41,067 nucleotides of DNA, from assembly GCA_020720045.1 (NCBI GenBank), contig DYPH01000043.1, positions 1 through 41,067 of the forward strand, in the 5' to 3' direction. Under the pieces are notes generated by a model. It ran no database searches. It had not been told where the DNA came from and was given only the letters and a program-made list of their open reading frames with translations. Shown here one piece after another: positions 1 to 8,921 of the stretch (within the stretch, counting starts at the first letter, position 1; each line of letters begins with the position of its first letter). Source of the DNA: Sorangium cellulosum. Its GTDB lineage: Bacteria > Myxococcota_A > Polyangia > Polyangiales > Polyangiaceae. Both the position numbers and the translations under genes were made by a program.

Positions 1-94
1 ACGTACAGCGCGCCGTTTCCTCACCGCCTCCGGCGGTTCCGGGCGGACGCGCAAGCTAGAGACATCCGGCGCGGCGTCGGCTACCTCGCTCTCC

Positions 95-985
95 ATGCGT
101 TTTGTCTTTGATCGAACGACGATGCTCGGGCTCGATGGCGCGGCCGTCGTCGCCTACCGGACCGCCGACGAAGAGCCGACCTGGTGCGTGAACGCCGCCG
201 CGCCAACGGTCGCCGTCGCCCTCGCCGGCCCCTACGGAATGCTGCTGACCGTCGACGGGACCGTCCAGTGGTTTGAAAGCGGCTCCGGGCGCCCGGTTTC
301 CCAGGGGCGCGCGCCGGCCTATCCGCTCGATCTTGCTGCAAACGCGAGCGGTGGCGTCGCCGTCGTCGCCGAGCGGGGGGTCACACTCATCGATGGCGCC
401 GGCGTCCGAACCGCCCCCGCGCCCGCCCCGCTCACGACCGCCGCCTTTGGGGCCGATGGCGCCGTGGTCGCCGTCGGCGATCGCCTGGGGAACGTTCACC
501 TTTTGGCGGTGAGTGCGCTGAATCAGGGCGCGCCGACCTGGCTTGCGACGGTGGCGCTCCCCCTCCCGGCACCGATGCCGGTCGCCGGAATTGCCGCCGC
601 CGGCCCGGGGCGCTGGCTCGTGACGGCGGGCGACAGCGTGTTCGACGTCCGCGCCAATCAAAGTGGCCCCCAGGCGACCCGCCTTACCGGGGTCTCCGGG
701 ATGACCCTCGGCGCGATCGTCGCCGACGCCGCGGTTGGCGCGTTCGGCGTCCAACTCGCCCCGCAACGCGCGGTTTTCCTCGATCTTCGGACCCTCGAAA
801 CCCGCCTCTCAGCGACCTATGCCGACCGCACGGTCACCGGCCTCGGCGTCGTCGGCGAGCACGGCTTCTGCATCGGCCTCGATCTCGGCGACGCGAACCG
901 CTTCAACAGCGCCGGGCAGACCTGCCGTACGGAGCCGCACCCGGGGCGGCCACGAAACCGTTGGGTCCTGAGCGTCGGCCGATGA
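95..985 (+). CDS. Beta-propeller-like protein of unknown function
   Basis: The 296-residue protein is rich in short Gly/Ala/Val strands with recurrent turns such as AFGADGAVVAVGD and VGEHGFCIGLD, which suggests a WD40-like or PQQ-like propeller. I see no enzyme motif and no signal peptide. The ATG at 95 is the first good start, but the same frame stays open to the window edge, so the gene may begin upstream and be partial here. Its stop TGA (983-985) overlaps the ATG of the next gene as ATGA, so the two are probably translationally coupled and co-transcribed with the nucleotidase. The fold is inferred from composition only. Confidence 0.65.
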   Translation: MRFVFDRTTMLGLDGAAVVAYRTADEEPTWCVNAAAPTVAVALAGPYGMLLTVDGTVQWFESGSGRPVSQGRAPAYPLDLAANASGGVAVVAERGVTLIDGAGVRTAPAPAPLTTAAFGADGAVVAVGDRLGNVHLLAVSALNQGAPTWLATVALPLPAPMPVAGIAAAGPGRWLVTAGDSVFDVRANQSGPQATRLTGVSGMTLGAIVADAAVGAFGVQLAPQRAVFLDLRTLETRLSATYADRTVTGLGVVGEHGFCIGLDLGDANRFNSAGQTCRTEPHPGRPRNRWVLSVGR

Positions 986-2619
986 CCACGCCCCGTCCGC
1001 CGGTCGCGCTCCGGATTGTCGCGATCAACGATGTCTACACGCTGGAGCATTTCCCCGCGCTGGCGACGCTCCTCGGGCGCCTCCGCAACGACCCGGCGGT
1101 GCCGGTGCTGGCGACGCTCGCCGGCGATTTCCTGGCGCCGAGCCTCCTGTCGAGCCTCGATACTGGCCGCGGCATGGTCGACTGCCTCAACGCGCTCGGC
1201 TTCACCCACGTCTGCTTTGGGAACCACGAGGACGACGTCCCTCTGGCCGACATCCGCGCCCGCGCCGCGGAGTTTTGCGGGACCTGGCTCGCAACGAATA
1301 CGCCGGAGTTTGCCGACGCCAACGGCCGGAAATTGCCGACGAAAGACCGGATCACCGTCGTCGATCCGAGCACCGGCCAGCCGCGCACCATCGACCTCAT
1401 CGGCGTCGTGATCGACGACCCCAGCGCCTACCGGCAGGCCCCTTTTGGCGGCGTCCCGGTCGCGCCGCCGAACGCAACCGTTCTTGCCTCCCTCGCCGCC
1501 TGCGACGCCGACATGCTCCTCCCGCTCACCCACCAAGCGGTCGCCCAAGATCGCGCGTTGCTTGCCCAATTGGCGGCAGAGCCCCAGGGGTTTCGGGTGC
1601 CTCTCGTGCTCGGCGGGCACGACCACACCGTCTTCGACGAGGCGGTCGATAGCCGCGATCCCTCGGCAACGGCGTCGACGCGCCTTCTGAAAGCGGGGGC
1701 CGATGCCGTCTACGCCTGGGTGGTCGACGTCGGGTTTGCCGGGGAGATCCCGGTCATCGTCGCGCACACGCTCACCAGGTGCTCGGATTTCCCGGAAAAT
1801 CCGCAGATGCGCGCTCGCGTCGACCACCATATGCTGGCGATCAAGCGCCTCGAGGAGGCGACGCTCTTCTTCCTCGCCCCCGGGGAGACGCTCTCGTCGG
1901 TCGGCACGCGCAGCCGGCAAACCTCGCTCGCGACGTTCCTCTGCAGCAAGCTCCGCGACGCGACCGGCGCCGACGCCTGCATCTTCAACGGTGGCGGCAT
2001 CCGCGCGTCGAAGGTGTACGGCCCCCTTTCCGAGGGGCAATTCACCTACGGCGATCTCGCCGGTGAGCTCCCTTTCGACAATGAATTGACCATTGTCGCG
2101 ATGCCGGGGGCCGTGTTGGCGGCGGCAATCACGTTTTCCCGATCTTTCGCCCCCGAGGAGCGCGGCTGCTTCCTCCACACCGACGACCGCCTCACCGTGG
2201 ACGCGATCGATCCCGCGCGGACCTACCGGGTCGCCCTCGTGCGGAACCTGCTCTTCGGGATGGACCACATCACGCCGCTGGTCGACTGGGCCCGGGGGGT
2301 CGGTGAGGCCTCGGCCCCGCCTCTTCCCCCCGCCGGTGCGGGGCGCGAAGTGAAAGTCTTGTTGATCCAAGCTTTTGGCGAGGAACTCTGGCGCCAACTC
2401 TGTGCGCCGCCGGGGAGCTTTGACGGCATCGACACCGACCACAACGGCGTCATCACGGAGACCGAGCTCCACGCTGCGCTCGTCGCAAAAACTGGAATTT
2501 CTTCCGAAATGACGACGACCCTCGTCAAAGGGGCCCTCGACACGAACCGCGACGGCGTCATCGACAGGAGTGAAGCGGCGCGTGTTGAAGCGGCGCGTGA
2601 CAGACCGGGCGACACATGA
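982..2619 (+). CDS. 5'-nucleotidase-family metallophosphoesterase with two C-terminal EF-hands
   Basis: The 545-residue protein shows the 5'-nucleotidase/UshA order of motifs. The metallophosphoesterase part carries AINDVY (residues 14-19), GDF (48-50), GNHE (80-83), LTHQ (182-185) and GGHDH (211-215). The 5'-nucleotidase C-terminal substrate domain carries FNGGGIR (335-341). After this come two EF-hand loops, DTDHNGVITETE (484-495) and DTNRDGVIDRSE (520-531), both with acidic residues at the calcium positions. The expected activity is metal-dependent phosphate-ester hydrolysis on nucleotides or similar substrates. Unlike UshA there is no signal peptide, so it appears cytoplasmic unless a start was missed. 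The ATG at 982 is preferred over an in-frame TTG at 961 because it forms an ATGA overlap with the upstream stop. Its own stop overlaps the next ATG at 2616. Confidence 0.9.
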   Translation: MTTPRPPVALRIVAINDVYTLEHFPALATLLGRLRNDPAVPVLATLAGDFLAPSLLSSLDTGRGMVDCLNALGFTHVCFGNHEDDVPLADIRARAAEFCGTWLATNTPEFADANGRKLPTKDRITVVDPSTGQPRTIDLIGVVIDDPSAYRQAPFGGVPVAPPNATVLASLAACDADMLLPLTHQAVAQDRALLAQLAAEPQGFRVPLVLGGHDHTVFDEAVDSRDPSATASTRLLKAGADAVYAWVVDVGFAGEIPVIVAHTLTRCSDFPENPQMRARVDHHMLAIKRLEEATLFFLAPGETLSSVGTRSRQTSLATFLCSKLRDATGADACIFNGGGIRASKVYGPLSEGQFTYGDLAGELPFDNELTIVAMPGAVLAAAITFSRSFAPEERGCFLHTDDRLTVDAIDPARTYRVALVRNLLFGMDHITPLVDWARGVGEASAPPLPPAGAGREVKVLLIQAFGEELWRQLCAPPGSFDGIDTDHNGVITETELHAALVAKTGISSEMTTTLVKGALDTNRDGVIDRSEAARVEAARDRPGDT

Positions 2620-3129
2620 CCCCGTACCGGGAAGGGAAACTCCTCGCGCCGACGACCTTTCAGCTCGGCCTCAGCCATCCAAGGCTGCGAATCGGCTTGG
2701 CTTTGTGCGTCGCCACCGTGCGCTTCGCGATCGCCATTGCGCTGCTGCCTTTCCTCACGCTCCTCACGCTGATGTACGCAAGGGACGGGCGCATGGTCAG
2801 CAACCTCGGCATGATCGCCGGCCGCTTCGGCGTCTTCCCGAAGCTCCTTTGGGCGACCCCTCGATCCTCTCGGCGAAACGCTCACCGTCACCGTGAAGCG
2901 CCCCTTCCGGCGCGCCGAGGACTGGACGCTCCCAAAGGGTCAAATTCGTAGAATTTTCGTCGAGCCCCTCGAAGTCGACCAGGCGACGCCGGACCACGCG
3001 CTCCTCCTCGATTGCCGGACCTACGACCTCACCGTCGGCCTCCGCCGGAGCGAAGCCGAGCTCGAAGCGGAGCGTGAGGCGCTCGTCGACTACCTGAGCG
3101 CGGCCGGATTTTTCACCAAGGACAGCTAG
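2616..3129 (+). CDS. Small membrane protein, interrupted by an apparent +1 frameshift
   Basis: The gene starts at ATG 2616, overlapping the nucleotidase stop. The first frame encodes a hydrophobic segment (about residues 25-55, containing FAIAIALLPFLTLLTLMYA) and then degenerates into Arg-rich sequence. A second frame takes over with good coding character (LDPLGETLTVTV, then IFVEPLEVDQATPDHALLLD) to the stop at 3129. Removing one C from the four-C run at 2857-2860 joins the two into one protein of about 170 residues: a membrane anchor followed by a soluble C-terminal part. No family is recognised. It may work with the upstream nucleotidase, to which it is coupled. The frameshift may be a sequencing error or a real mutation. 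Confidence 0.55.
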
Positions 3130-3154
3130 CAACAATGCGGCGTAAACTCGACCG

Positions 3155-4606
3155 ATGCGCTAAGCCCGCCCGCTCGTCTTTGCCGCCTTCGCTTCCCTTT
3201 CCGCCGCCGGATCGCTCCATTGCGGCGGCGGGGCGCAAACGTCCATCGCCGACGGTCCCGATGGCGGCGACGCCTCGACGAACCCGACCGACGCCTCCAC
3301 GAACCCGACCGATGCGCCGCCGGGGCCGACCGACGGTGGCCCGACCGACGTCCTTCAGTTCGGGTACTTCGGGAACGCCGACGCACAAATCGAAGTCGAT
3401 CTGCGCGGATGGCAGAATGTTTTGGATGAGCTTCACGGACGCGGCAACGTCGTTCTTATGAACTATCTGTCCGAAGAAGATCTGGAAAACCTTCGCAAGT
3501 CCGGGATTAAGGTCGCGGCCAACGTCAATGCGGACGACCTCCTTGTTGCAAAAATGCGAGCGGCCCGGGGGCGGGAGTTTGGCAGCGTACTCGTGCTCGC
3601 GTCGGTCTTCTTTGAGGGCGGAAAGCTCGCGCAGCTCCGCCCCGATTACAAAGCCCGCTGGGCGCACCTCAAAGACGTACTGACGCGGAACAATCTCTTG
3701 GACGACGTCGTCGCCGAGTACACCTTCGATGAGCCCTACTACAACGGGAAGGCGCAAGGGGTCAGCGCCGCGACGGTGAAGGCGCACCTGGAGACGATCA
3801 ATGCGTTTCTTGCGACGGAACTCCCGGGGGCAAAACGCCTCCTGGTTGAGTCGTATTCGGCCATCGGTACCGACTACCAACCGCCGGCTGGGTACGCATT
3901 TATCGGTTTAAATTGCTACGGTTCGTTCACGCGCTGCGGTCCGGAAGGTGTGTCGATTCCGAGCTACATCGCTCGGCTCAAGGCGCGCGCCACCGGCGGG
4001 GAGAAAATTGCGCTCATCCCCGACGCCTTCGTTTTCCAAACGGAAAAAAATGCCGATCCGAACTACCGGAAACGGGTCACCAATACCGCGCAGGAATACA
4101 TCGACTACGCGGACGCACAAGCGGCGTCGATCGGCGCGTTTATTCCGTTTCTCTTTAACATGTCTGACGAACCCGGTGCCAATCCAGAAGGCCTCGTTGC
4201 CGCAAACCGAATGGCGGAGGTCACGCAGGTCTACGATCGTTATTTCGCGCGCAAGAACGTCGAACTCGGTCGAAAGTTGGTGCCTCTCGACTTCGATCTC
4301 CACGTTCAATATACGGCACAAGACCGCTCGGTGGTCTTCGGATCGACGGCGATGGCGAGCGACCGTATCTTGACGATTGCGCCGGCCGCCGGGAGCGCCA
4401 TCGAGCTGTCCTTCGCGCGACCGTTGGGCGCCCAGTTTTCGCGATGCACCTGGGCAGGCCCGAACGGCGCGTCGATCGACTGCACGAGTACCGTGTTTGA
4501 GAAAGCGCGCGTGCCCGCCGATGAGACGCCGGCCGGCATCTGGACGGTCACGGTGACCTACGACGGCGTTTCGACGAGCCGTACCCTCAACGTCCAGAAG
4601 CCGTGA
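3155..4606 (+). CDS. Lipoprotein with TIM-barrel glycosidase-like domain; in-frame TAA at codon 3
   Basis: From ATG 3155 the frame reads Met-Arg-stop, then ARPLVFAAFASLSAAGSLHC, a clear lipoprotein signal peptide with lipobox Cys at residue 23. A Thr/Asn/Pro/Asp linker and a long domain follow. No ATG, GTG or TTG lies between the TAA (3161-3163) and TTG 3422, so without read-through the signal peptide is lost. The body has barrel-like features: a strand ending VVAEYTFDEPYYNG, a possible acidic catalytic loop, plus FIGLNCYGSF and IGAFIPFLFNMSDEP. The C-terminal 100 residues look like an Ig-like beta domain. A glycoside-hydrolase-like surface protein is plausible, but no family is assigned. The codon-3 stop may be a sequencing error, since the rest is intact. 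Confidence 0.65.
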
Positions 4607-4677
4607 CGGCGTTTCTGACGCTTAGTGCAATTTGCAAGCATCTTGCCTGCGCCCCTCGGTTGTGCGACAGACCGGCG

Positions 4678-5262
4678 ATGCGTCGCCCGTTTTTCGCCCT
4701 CGCCGTCTCCTTCGCAACCCTTGGAATCGCGTGCGGTTCGTCGTCGGATTCTTCGGCCCCCGCCGATGCCGGCGTCGCCGATAGCGCGCTCGCGACCGAC
4801 GCAGCGGTCACCGACGGCGCTGTGACCGATGGGGCGTTGACCGACGCTTCCCCCGTCGACGGCGGCGGAAACGACGCCGGTTGCACGGTCAACGAATGCG
4901 GCGCGCCGCCTCCGGTCGCCGCCTGCCCCGGCGGCATCGGCCCGAAGGTCGTCTGCGAAGCCCAAGCGAAAGGGGCCTGCGGCTGGACCGTCTCCCCCTG
5001 CCCGGCCGCCGGCGAAACCGACGGAACCTGCGGGGGGCGCAGCGGCATCAAGTGCAGAAATGCTAACGATTTCTGCAACATTCCCGAAGCGAACGCCTGC
5101 GGCGCGACCGACGGCGGCGGTACCTGCACCGCGCGCCCGGCCAACTGCGTCGAACCTGTGGCGACCGTCTGCGGCTGCGACGGGATGAGCTACAACAGCG
5201 CCTGCGAAGCGGCCCGCGCCGGCATTTCGATCGCCGACTCGGCGCGCGGCTGCAGGAACTAG
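4678..5262 (+). CDS. Kazal-type protease-inhibitor-like lipoprotein
   Basis: The 194-residue protein begins with MRRPFFALAVSFATLGIAC (lipobox Cys19). A low-complexity linker with repeated Ala-Val-Thr-Asp-Gly units follows, then two Cys-rich segments. The last segment contains VCGCDGMSYNSACEAARAG, the Kazal signature of a conserved C-x-C-D-G-x-x-Y and a following Cys. Kazal domains inhibit serine proteases or serve as adhesion modules; in myxobacteria they are common on secreted lipoproteins. The start at 4678 is chosen because it gives a proper short n-region; an upstream in-frame ATG adds an implausible leader. A papain-like protease lipoprotein lies immediately downstream, but no functional link is shown. 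Confidence 0.85.
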   Translation: MRRPFFALAVSFATLGIACGSSSDSSAPADAGVADSALATDAAVTDGAVTDGALTDASPVDGGGNDAGCTVNECGAPPPVAACPGGIGPKVVCEAQAKGACGWTVSPCPAAGETDGTCGGRSGIKCRNANDFCNIPEANACGATDGGGTCTARPANCVEPVATVCGCDGMSYNSACEAARAGISIADSARGCRN

Positions 5263-5354
5263 CGAAAACAACGTGTTGGCTCCGCCCGGCGGTGCCGAAA
5301 CCGAGGACGATTTTTCGTAGGCAACGGGGGCGAGGCCGCGTATTTTCCGCCGCC

Positions 5355-7079
5355 ATGCGCCTCCGCTCCGCTTCGTCGTTCTCGCTCCTCCCCCTCGCTG
5401 CCGCATCGCTCGTCTTTGCCGCGTGCGGAACGGACGGGGCCGCCACGACCGCCGCCGAAGACGACGTCACCTCCGGCGCCGACACCGTCGTCAAGGAGCA
5501 AACCATCGGAAACTGTTGGCTTTATGCCACGGCCGCCTGGACGGAAGCGCTGCATCTCAACGCGACCGGCCAGACCGTCGACGTCTCCGAGGGCTACTGG
5601 AGCTTCTGGTACTGGTTCGAAGAGGTCGTCGGCGGCGATCTCGCCCTCCGCGAACTCGACGTGAACGAGCCGATCACCGAGGGGGGTTGGTGGGGCGTCG
5701 CCGCCGAAATCGTCGGTCGTTACGGGTGGATGCGCGAGCAGGATTTCCGTTCGGACGTCGTCGGGACCAAGGCGACCTGGCACAAAGAAGCGGTCGAGGC
5801 GATGAACGCCTCCCTCCAGAGCGGGCTCCTCGCCGATCCGCTCGTCCGCACCGACCGCGTGAAGGTGCTGCGCGAGCTCGCGCGCATCTGGAAACTCGAC
5901 GCCGGCCTCCTTGCCGAGCTCGAGAAGGTCTTCGGCGTCGGCGCGGTGAAGACCTTCGGCCGCGGCGCCTCCCCATCCCCCCGGATCCAGCTCGCCGACA
6001 CCCTCCGAAGCATCGGAAGTGATGGCAAAAAAGTCGTCACCCTCGCCGACGTCCTCGGCAAGCAGGAGGTCGGCTCGACGATCGGCGAAGGGCGCCGCAC
6101 CGGCGCGGAGGCGTGGTCCGAGGTCCGTTACCAGTTCGCGAATGACGACGCTGGCGCGAAGACCCGCCGCGCGATCCTGGCGAACGTCCAGAACACGCTC
6201 CACCACAAGACGCCGGTTCCGATCGCCTGGGGCGTTGGCAATGCGGTCAACGGCGTCTACGGCGGGACGCAATACTACGTGAACGGGCTCCACGAGTCGG
6301 TCCTCGTCGACTACGCAGCGACCGACGTGCCGGGCGCGGGGGCGTTGGAGCTCGGCGTCCCGGTGACCGACGAAAAGATCCTGGAAGCGGCCCTCGATCC
6401 GGCGGCGAAGATCACGCATTTCCGCCTGAAGAACTCTTGGGGATCGGATCCGTTCTATTCGGAAGAAGAATGGCGCCAGTTTGGCCACGGTGGAGCGCCC
6501 CCGACGGAGGCGAAATCCTCCTATTTGCCGGCAAAGCCGGGGTACAACGACCTCGACATCGCCTACGCCGACTCGCGTCTCCAGGGGGTTGAATCCTGGT
6601 ACGGGTTGAATTCCCACACTATGTTGGCGGTCGCCCTGCCGAATGCGCTCCGCTTCCCGGTGGCCCGTCAGGCGCTCAAGCGCGCATTTGTGACGTTTGA
6701 CGGTTATCGCGCTTCCGACTTTTCGTTCACCGGCGGCGCCGACGGGACCTGCGCTTCGGCGGCGAAGAAGAGCGGTTTGACCGGGAGCTGGGGGGCGCTG
6801 ATCACCCAGGGGACCGTCGACAGCAAAACGACGTTTCCGACGGAAGGCGTCCTCTACCGTGCGATCCATTTGAAGCGGGGCACCTACCGCGCTTCGCCGA
6901 TCGCCCTTGGCGCCTACCCGGGGGTGACCCAGTACGGCGTAGCGACGACGAACGACGTCTGGAGCACCATCGACGCTGGCGGCGCCTGCGCCACGAATGG
7001 AACGGCAACGAGCGCCACCGGCGCGACGACCTCGGTCGCCTGCAACCAACGGCGCTCGCTGATTTGCGTCGAGCGCTAG
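5355..7079 (+). CDS. Papain-like (C1/bleomycin-hydrolase-type) cysteine peptidase lipoprotein
   Basis: The 574-residue protein has a lipobox signal (LVFAAC, Cys24). The peptidase core begins with EQTIGNCWLYATAAW (residues 48-62), matching the family's oxyanion Gln (Gln49) and catalytic Cys-Trp (Cys54). A candidate catalytic His is in LHESVLVDY (His313) and the catalytic Asn in LKNSWG (Asn360), giving the complete Gln-Cys-His-Asn set. The wording resembles the CWLFA of bleomycin hydrolase-like C1B peptidases more than classical papain. The C-terminal 110 residues (from AFVTFDGYRAS to the RRSLICVE end) look like a C-type-lectin/endostatin-like module with a final Cys strand. Predicted role: outer-membrane-anchored protease acting on peptides or proteins outside the cell. 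The start at ATG 5355 gives the signal peptide. Confidence 0.85.
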   Translation: MRLRSASSFSLLPLAAASLVFAACGTDGAATTAAEDDVTSGADTVVKEQTIGNCWLYATAAWTEALHLNATGQTVDVSEGYWSFWYWFEEVVGGDLALRELDVNEPITEGGWWGVAAEIVGRYGWMREQDFRSDVVGTKATWHKEAVEAMNASLQSGLLADPLVRTDRVKVLRELARIWKLDAGLLAELEKVFGVGAVKTFGRGASPSPRIQLADTLRSIGSDGKKVVTLADVLGKQEVGSTIGEGRRTGAEAWSEVRYQFANDDAGAKTRRAILANVQNTLHHKTPVPIAWGVGNAVNGVYGGTQYYVNGLHESVLVDYAATDVPGAGALELGVPVTDEKILEAALDPAAKITHFRLKNSWGSDPFYSEEEWRQFGHGGAPPTEAKSSYLPAKPGYNDLDIAYADSRLQGVESWYGLNSHTMLAVALPNALRFPVARQALKRAFVTFDGYRASDFSFTGGADGTCASAAKKSGLTGSWGALITQGTVDSKTTFPTEGVLYRAIHLKRGTYRASPIALGAYPGVTQYGVATTNDVWSTIDAGGACATNGTATSATGATTSVACNQRRSLICVER

Positions 7080-7116
7080 CAGCGCTAGTCCGCTCGCACA
7101 GCTAGGGGCGCTGAAC

Positions 7117-7320
7117 TTACCGGAGGGCGCCGGCCGCTTCGCGGAGCTTCTTCGCGGCGGCGGCGGCGGCGTCCCAGGTCGGGAACTCTTCGCGGGAGAG
7201 GTCCTCGTTGGACACGTGGCCGCGCCAGCCGTGGCCGGTCACGTCGCTTGAGGTCTTCCCCTGGGGGCCCGTGAGGACGACCGGCTCCGCGAACTTCCCT
7301 TTTTTGTACACGTTAAACAT
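7117..7320 (-). CDS. Small conserved-looking protein, 67 residues
   Basis: A short minus-strand frame starts at ATG 7320 and reads MFNVYKKGKFAEPVVLTGP and onwards, ending with an alanine-rich helix (DAAAAAAKKLREAAGALR). The composition is that of a small cytoplasmic protein: a beta-rich, Lys/Gly-containing first half and an amphipathic C-terminal helix. A longer in-frame extension upstream exists but is Arg/Pro-rich shadow sequence. The spacing to neighbours is normal and the coding register has high third-position GC. No family is recognised. Confidence 0.6.
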   Translation of the reverse strand: MFNVYKKGKFAEPVVLTGPQGKTSSDVTGHGWRGHVSNEDLSREEFPTWDAAAAAAKKLREAAGALR

Positions 7321-7487
7321 CGGTTCACTTTCGCGTCGCCATCGGAAATTCGGAGCGACAGGTGCCCGTCCGCCGGAGTCGCCAACGGCGACCACGCGGC
7401 AAGCACGGATGACCGGCGGGACCGTACGCCCTTCTGCGCCCACGCGCCGAAGAAGGTGAAGGTCGGTCGAAGATGGGTGAGGCCCCG

Positions 7488-8384
7488 TCACTTCCCAAAA
7501 AACGGAAACACCGCTTCGCAGCGGGCTCGGCAGAGCTCTTCTTGCTCGACGCAGGTGAGGAAGGCGTTCCGGCCGGGGCCCGAGAGGCGCTGGCAGCGGG
7601 TTTCGACGATGCCGCAGGCGCTTAGGCAGCTCATGTGGTCCTTCGGCATCGGGATGTCGGGCGGAAATGCGAGGCCGGTGCCGCCGTCGGTCGCTTCGGT
7701 GTTTGCGTTCGGGGGCGCCGGCGTCGGTGCCGGGGGCGGGATCGGCACGAGGGGCGGCGCCGAGGGGATCGGCTCGGTGCCGGCGGTCGGACCGGGCATC
7801 GGGACCGGCGCGACGGTCGCCGCCGTCGGGATGGCGGTCGCAGTATCGCCGAGTCTCCGCTCGGCGCCGCCGTCGACGGGGACCCAGCGCCCGGAAAGCG
7901 CCTGGCACGTGCCGGTGGCAACGATGACAATGCCCATTTGCACCCGCGAGAGCGTCCCCGTGCAGGGGGCGAGCTTATGGGCGTCGTCGCCGGCGAGCGT
8001 GAAAATGCAGGAGCGGTCGGCCGCGGAGCCTTCGCAGGAAACCTTCGAAAACATTCGCGAAGATACCACGCTACGCAGCGGCTCTGCGGTGAGCGCGAGG
8101 TTTCCACCGGCCTGGGCGGTCGCGGTGGCGGGCGCTCCCTTCGGCGCGTTTGTGAAGAGGTTTGCGAAGAGCCCGAGGTCGAGGGCGCCGGAGAGCCGCA
8201 CCACCGTGAGGACCATGCCCCCCTTCGCGAAGCTCAACTCGGCCCGGATCTCCGGCGGGAGATCGCCGGAGCGCGTGTAGGAACCGACGAGCTCCGGGGG
8301 CAGCTCCCCCTTTCCACAGCCGGCGGTCGCCGCGGAAACAGCGAACGCGAGCGCAAGCAGGCCGGTCGGTGCACGTGTCTTCAT
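7488..8384 (-). CDS. Lipoprotein with a symmetric six-cysteine C-terminal helical hairpin
   Basis: The 298-residue protein starts at ATG 8384 with a lipobox ATAGC (Cys23). An N-terminal domain with two Cys pairs follows (KVSCEGSAADRSCIF, and APCTGTLSRVQ with GTCQALSGRW). It reads like a lipocalin/beta-barrel-type domain reporting on small effects, but the family is unknown. A long Pro/Ala/Thr linker leads to a C-terminal segment (residues 253-289) with cysteines spaced C-x3-C-x6-C-x13-C-x6-C-x3-C, a mirror-symmetric pattern resembling twin CX3C helical hairpins held by disulfides. This fits export to an oxidising compartment. Function is unknown. Confidence 0.8.
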   Translation of the reverse strand: MKTRAPTGLLALAFAVSAATAGCGKGELPPELVGSYTRSGDLPPEIRAELSFAKGGMVLTVVRLSGALDLGLFANLFTNAPKGAPATATAQAGGNLALTAEPLRSVVSSRMFSKVSCEGSAADRSCIFTLAGDDAHKLAPCTGTLSRVQMGIVIVATGTCQALSGRWVPVDGGAERRLGDTATAIPTAATVAPVPMPGPTAGTEPIPSAPPLVPIPPPAPTPAPPNANTEATDGGTGLAFPPDIPMPKDHMSCLSACGIVETRCQRLSGPGRNAFLTCVEQEELCRARCEAVFPFFGK

Positions 8385-8582
8385 CGCAACGACGCTACGC
8401 TTATCCCGAAGGGTGCGTGGCGTTTCTCGTCGAGTTGCGGGGAGGCGCCACAATCGCCGGGCCGCATTTTGTTGAGGGATTCACGCAAATTGCGGGGTCT
8501 CGCGACTTGTGAGTCGAACCGTTGGGGCGCTCAGGGGCAGTTCCGCTAGCTCTTCTTCGGTGGCTCGTGACGGGCTCTACGT

Positions 8583-8912
8583 TCAGCAGCGGTCGAGAAT
8601 GAGCGCGTGGGTCCAAGGATAGGCGCTGCCCGGTGACTCCGGTCGCCAGCCGGCGCAGAGGGCCTCCGCGATGATGGCGCGAATCGTGGCCGGTTTCAGC
8701 GCCGTCTGGTGGGGGTTGCCCCAGTTGTCGGGGCGGCTCACGGACAGGTTGACGAGGAGAACCGTGCCCGGCGCGTCGGCCACACGCTCGATGGCTACCG
8801 TCATCGGCGTCCGGAACGCCGCCTGGGTATACGTAGGGCACCGGCGAACGTGCCACCGGTACAGGTGCTCGCCTTGAGAAACCGTGCGGGAGCCTTTCCG
8901 GGGGATCGACAT
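8583..8912 (-). CDS. Conserved hypothetical protein, about 109 residues
   Basis: The minus-strand frame from ATG 8912 encodes a compact protein with a basic strand HLYRWHVRRCPTYTQ, a central VLLVNLSVSRPDNW and a helix PATIRAIIAEALCAGWRPE. This order (strand, PTY, then a Pro-Asn-Trp loop, then an A-GWRP helix) matches small uncharacterised proteins I recall from myxobacteria and other large-genome bacteria, but no function is known. Third-position GC is somewhat lower than in the neighbours. It sits between two copies of a 19-bp near-identical sequence (8548-8566 and 8969-8987) and beside a broken plus-strand gene, so it may be an insertion. Confidence 0.65.
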   Translation of the reverse strand: MSIPRKGSRTVSQGEHLYRWHVRRCPTYTQAAFRTPMTVAIERVADAPGTVLLVNLSVSRPDNWGNPHQTALKPATIRAIIAEALCAGWRPESPGSAYPWTHALILDRC

Positions 8913-8921
8913 GGCGCACGC

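Noticed and set aside
817-2472. A 551-residue minus-strand frame opposite the 5'-nucleotidase.
   Set aside because: It is Arg/Gly/Asp-rich shadow sequence antisense to a gene with clear family motifs.
5259-7049. A 596-residue minus-strand frame opposite the papain-like protease.
   Set aside because: It is antisense to a gene with the complete catalytic set; it has no domain and the typical mirror composition of high-GC shadows.
8480-8545. A GGTTCGACTC-like T-arm on the minus strand suggesting a tRNA.
   Set aside because: The flanking bases do not form a T-stem, and no acceptor or anticodon arm is found.
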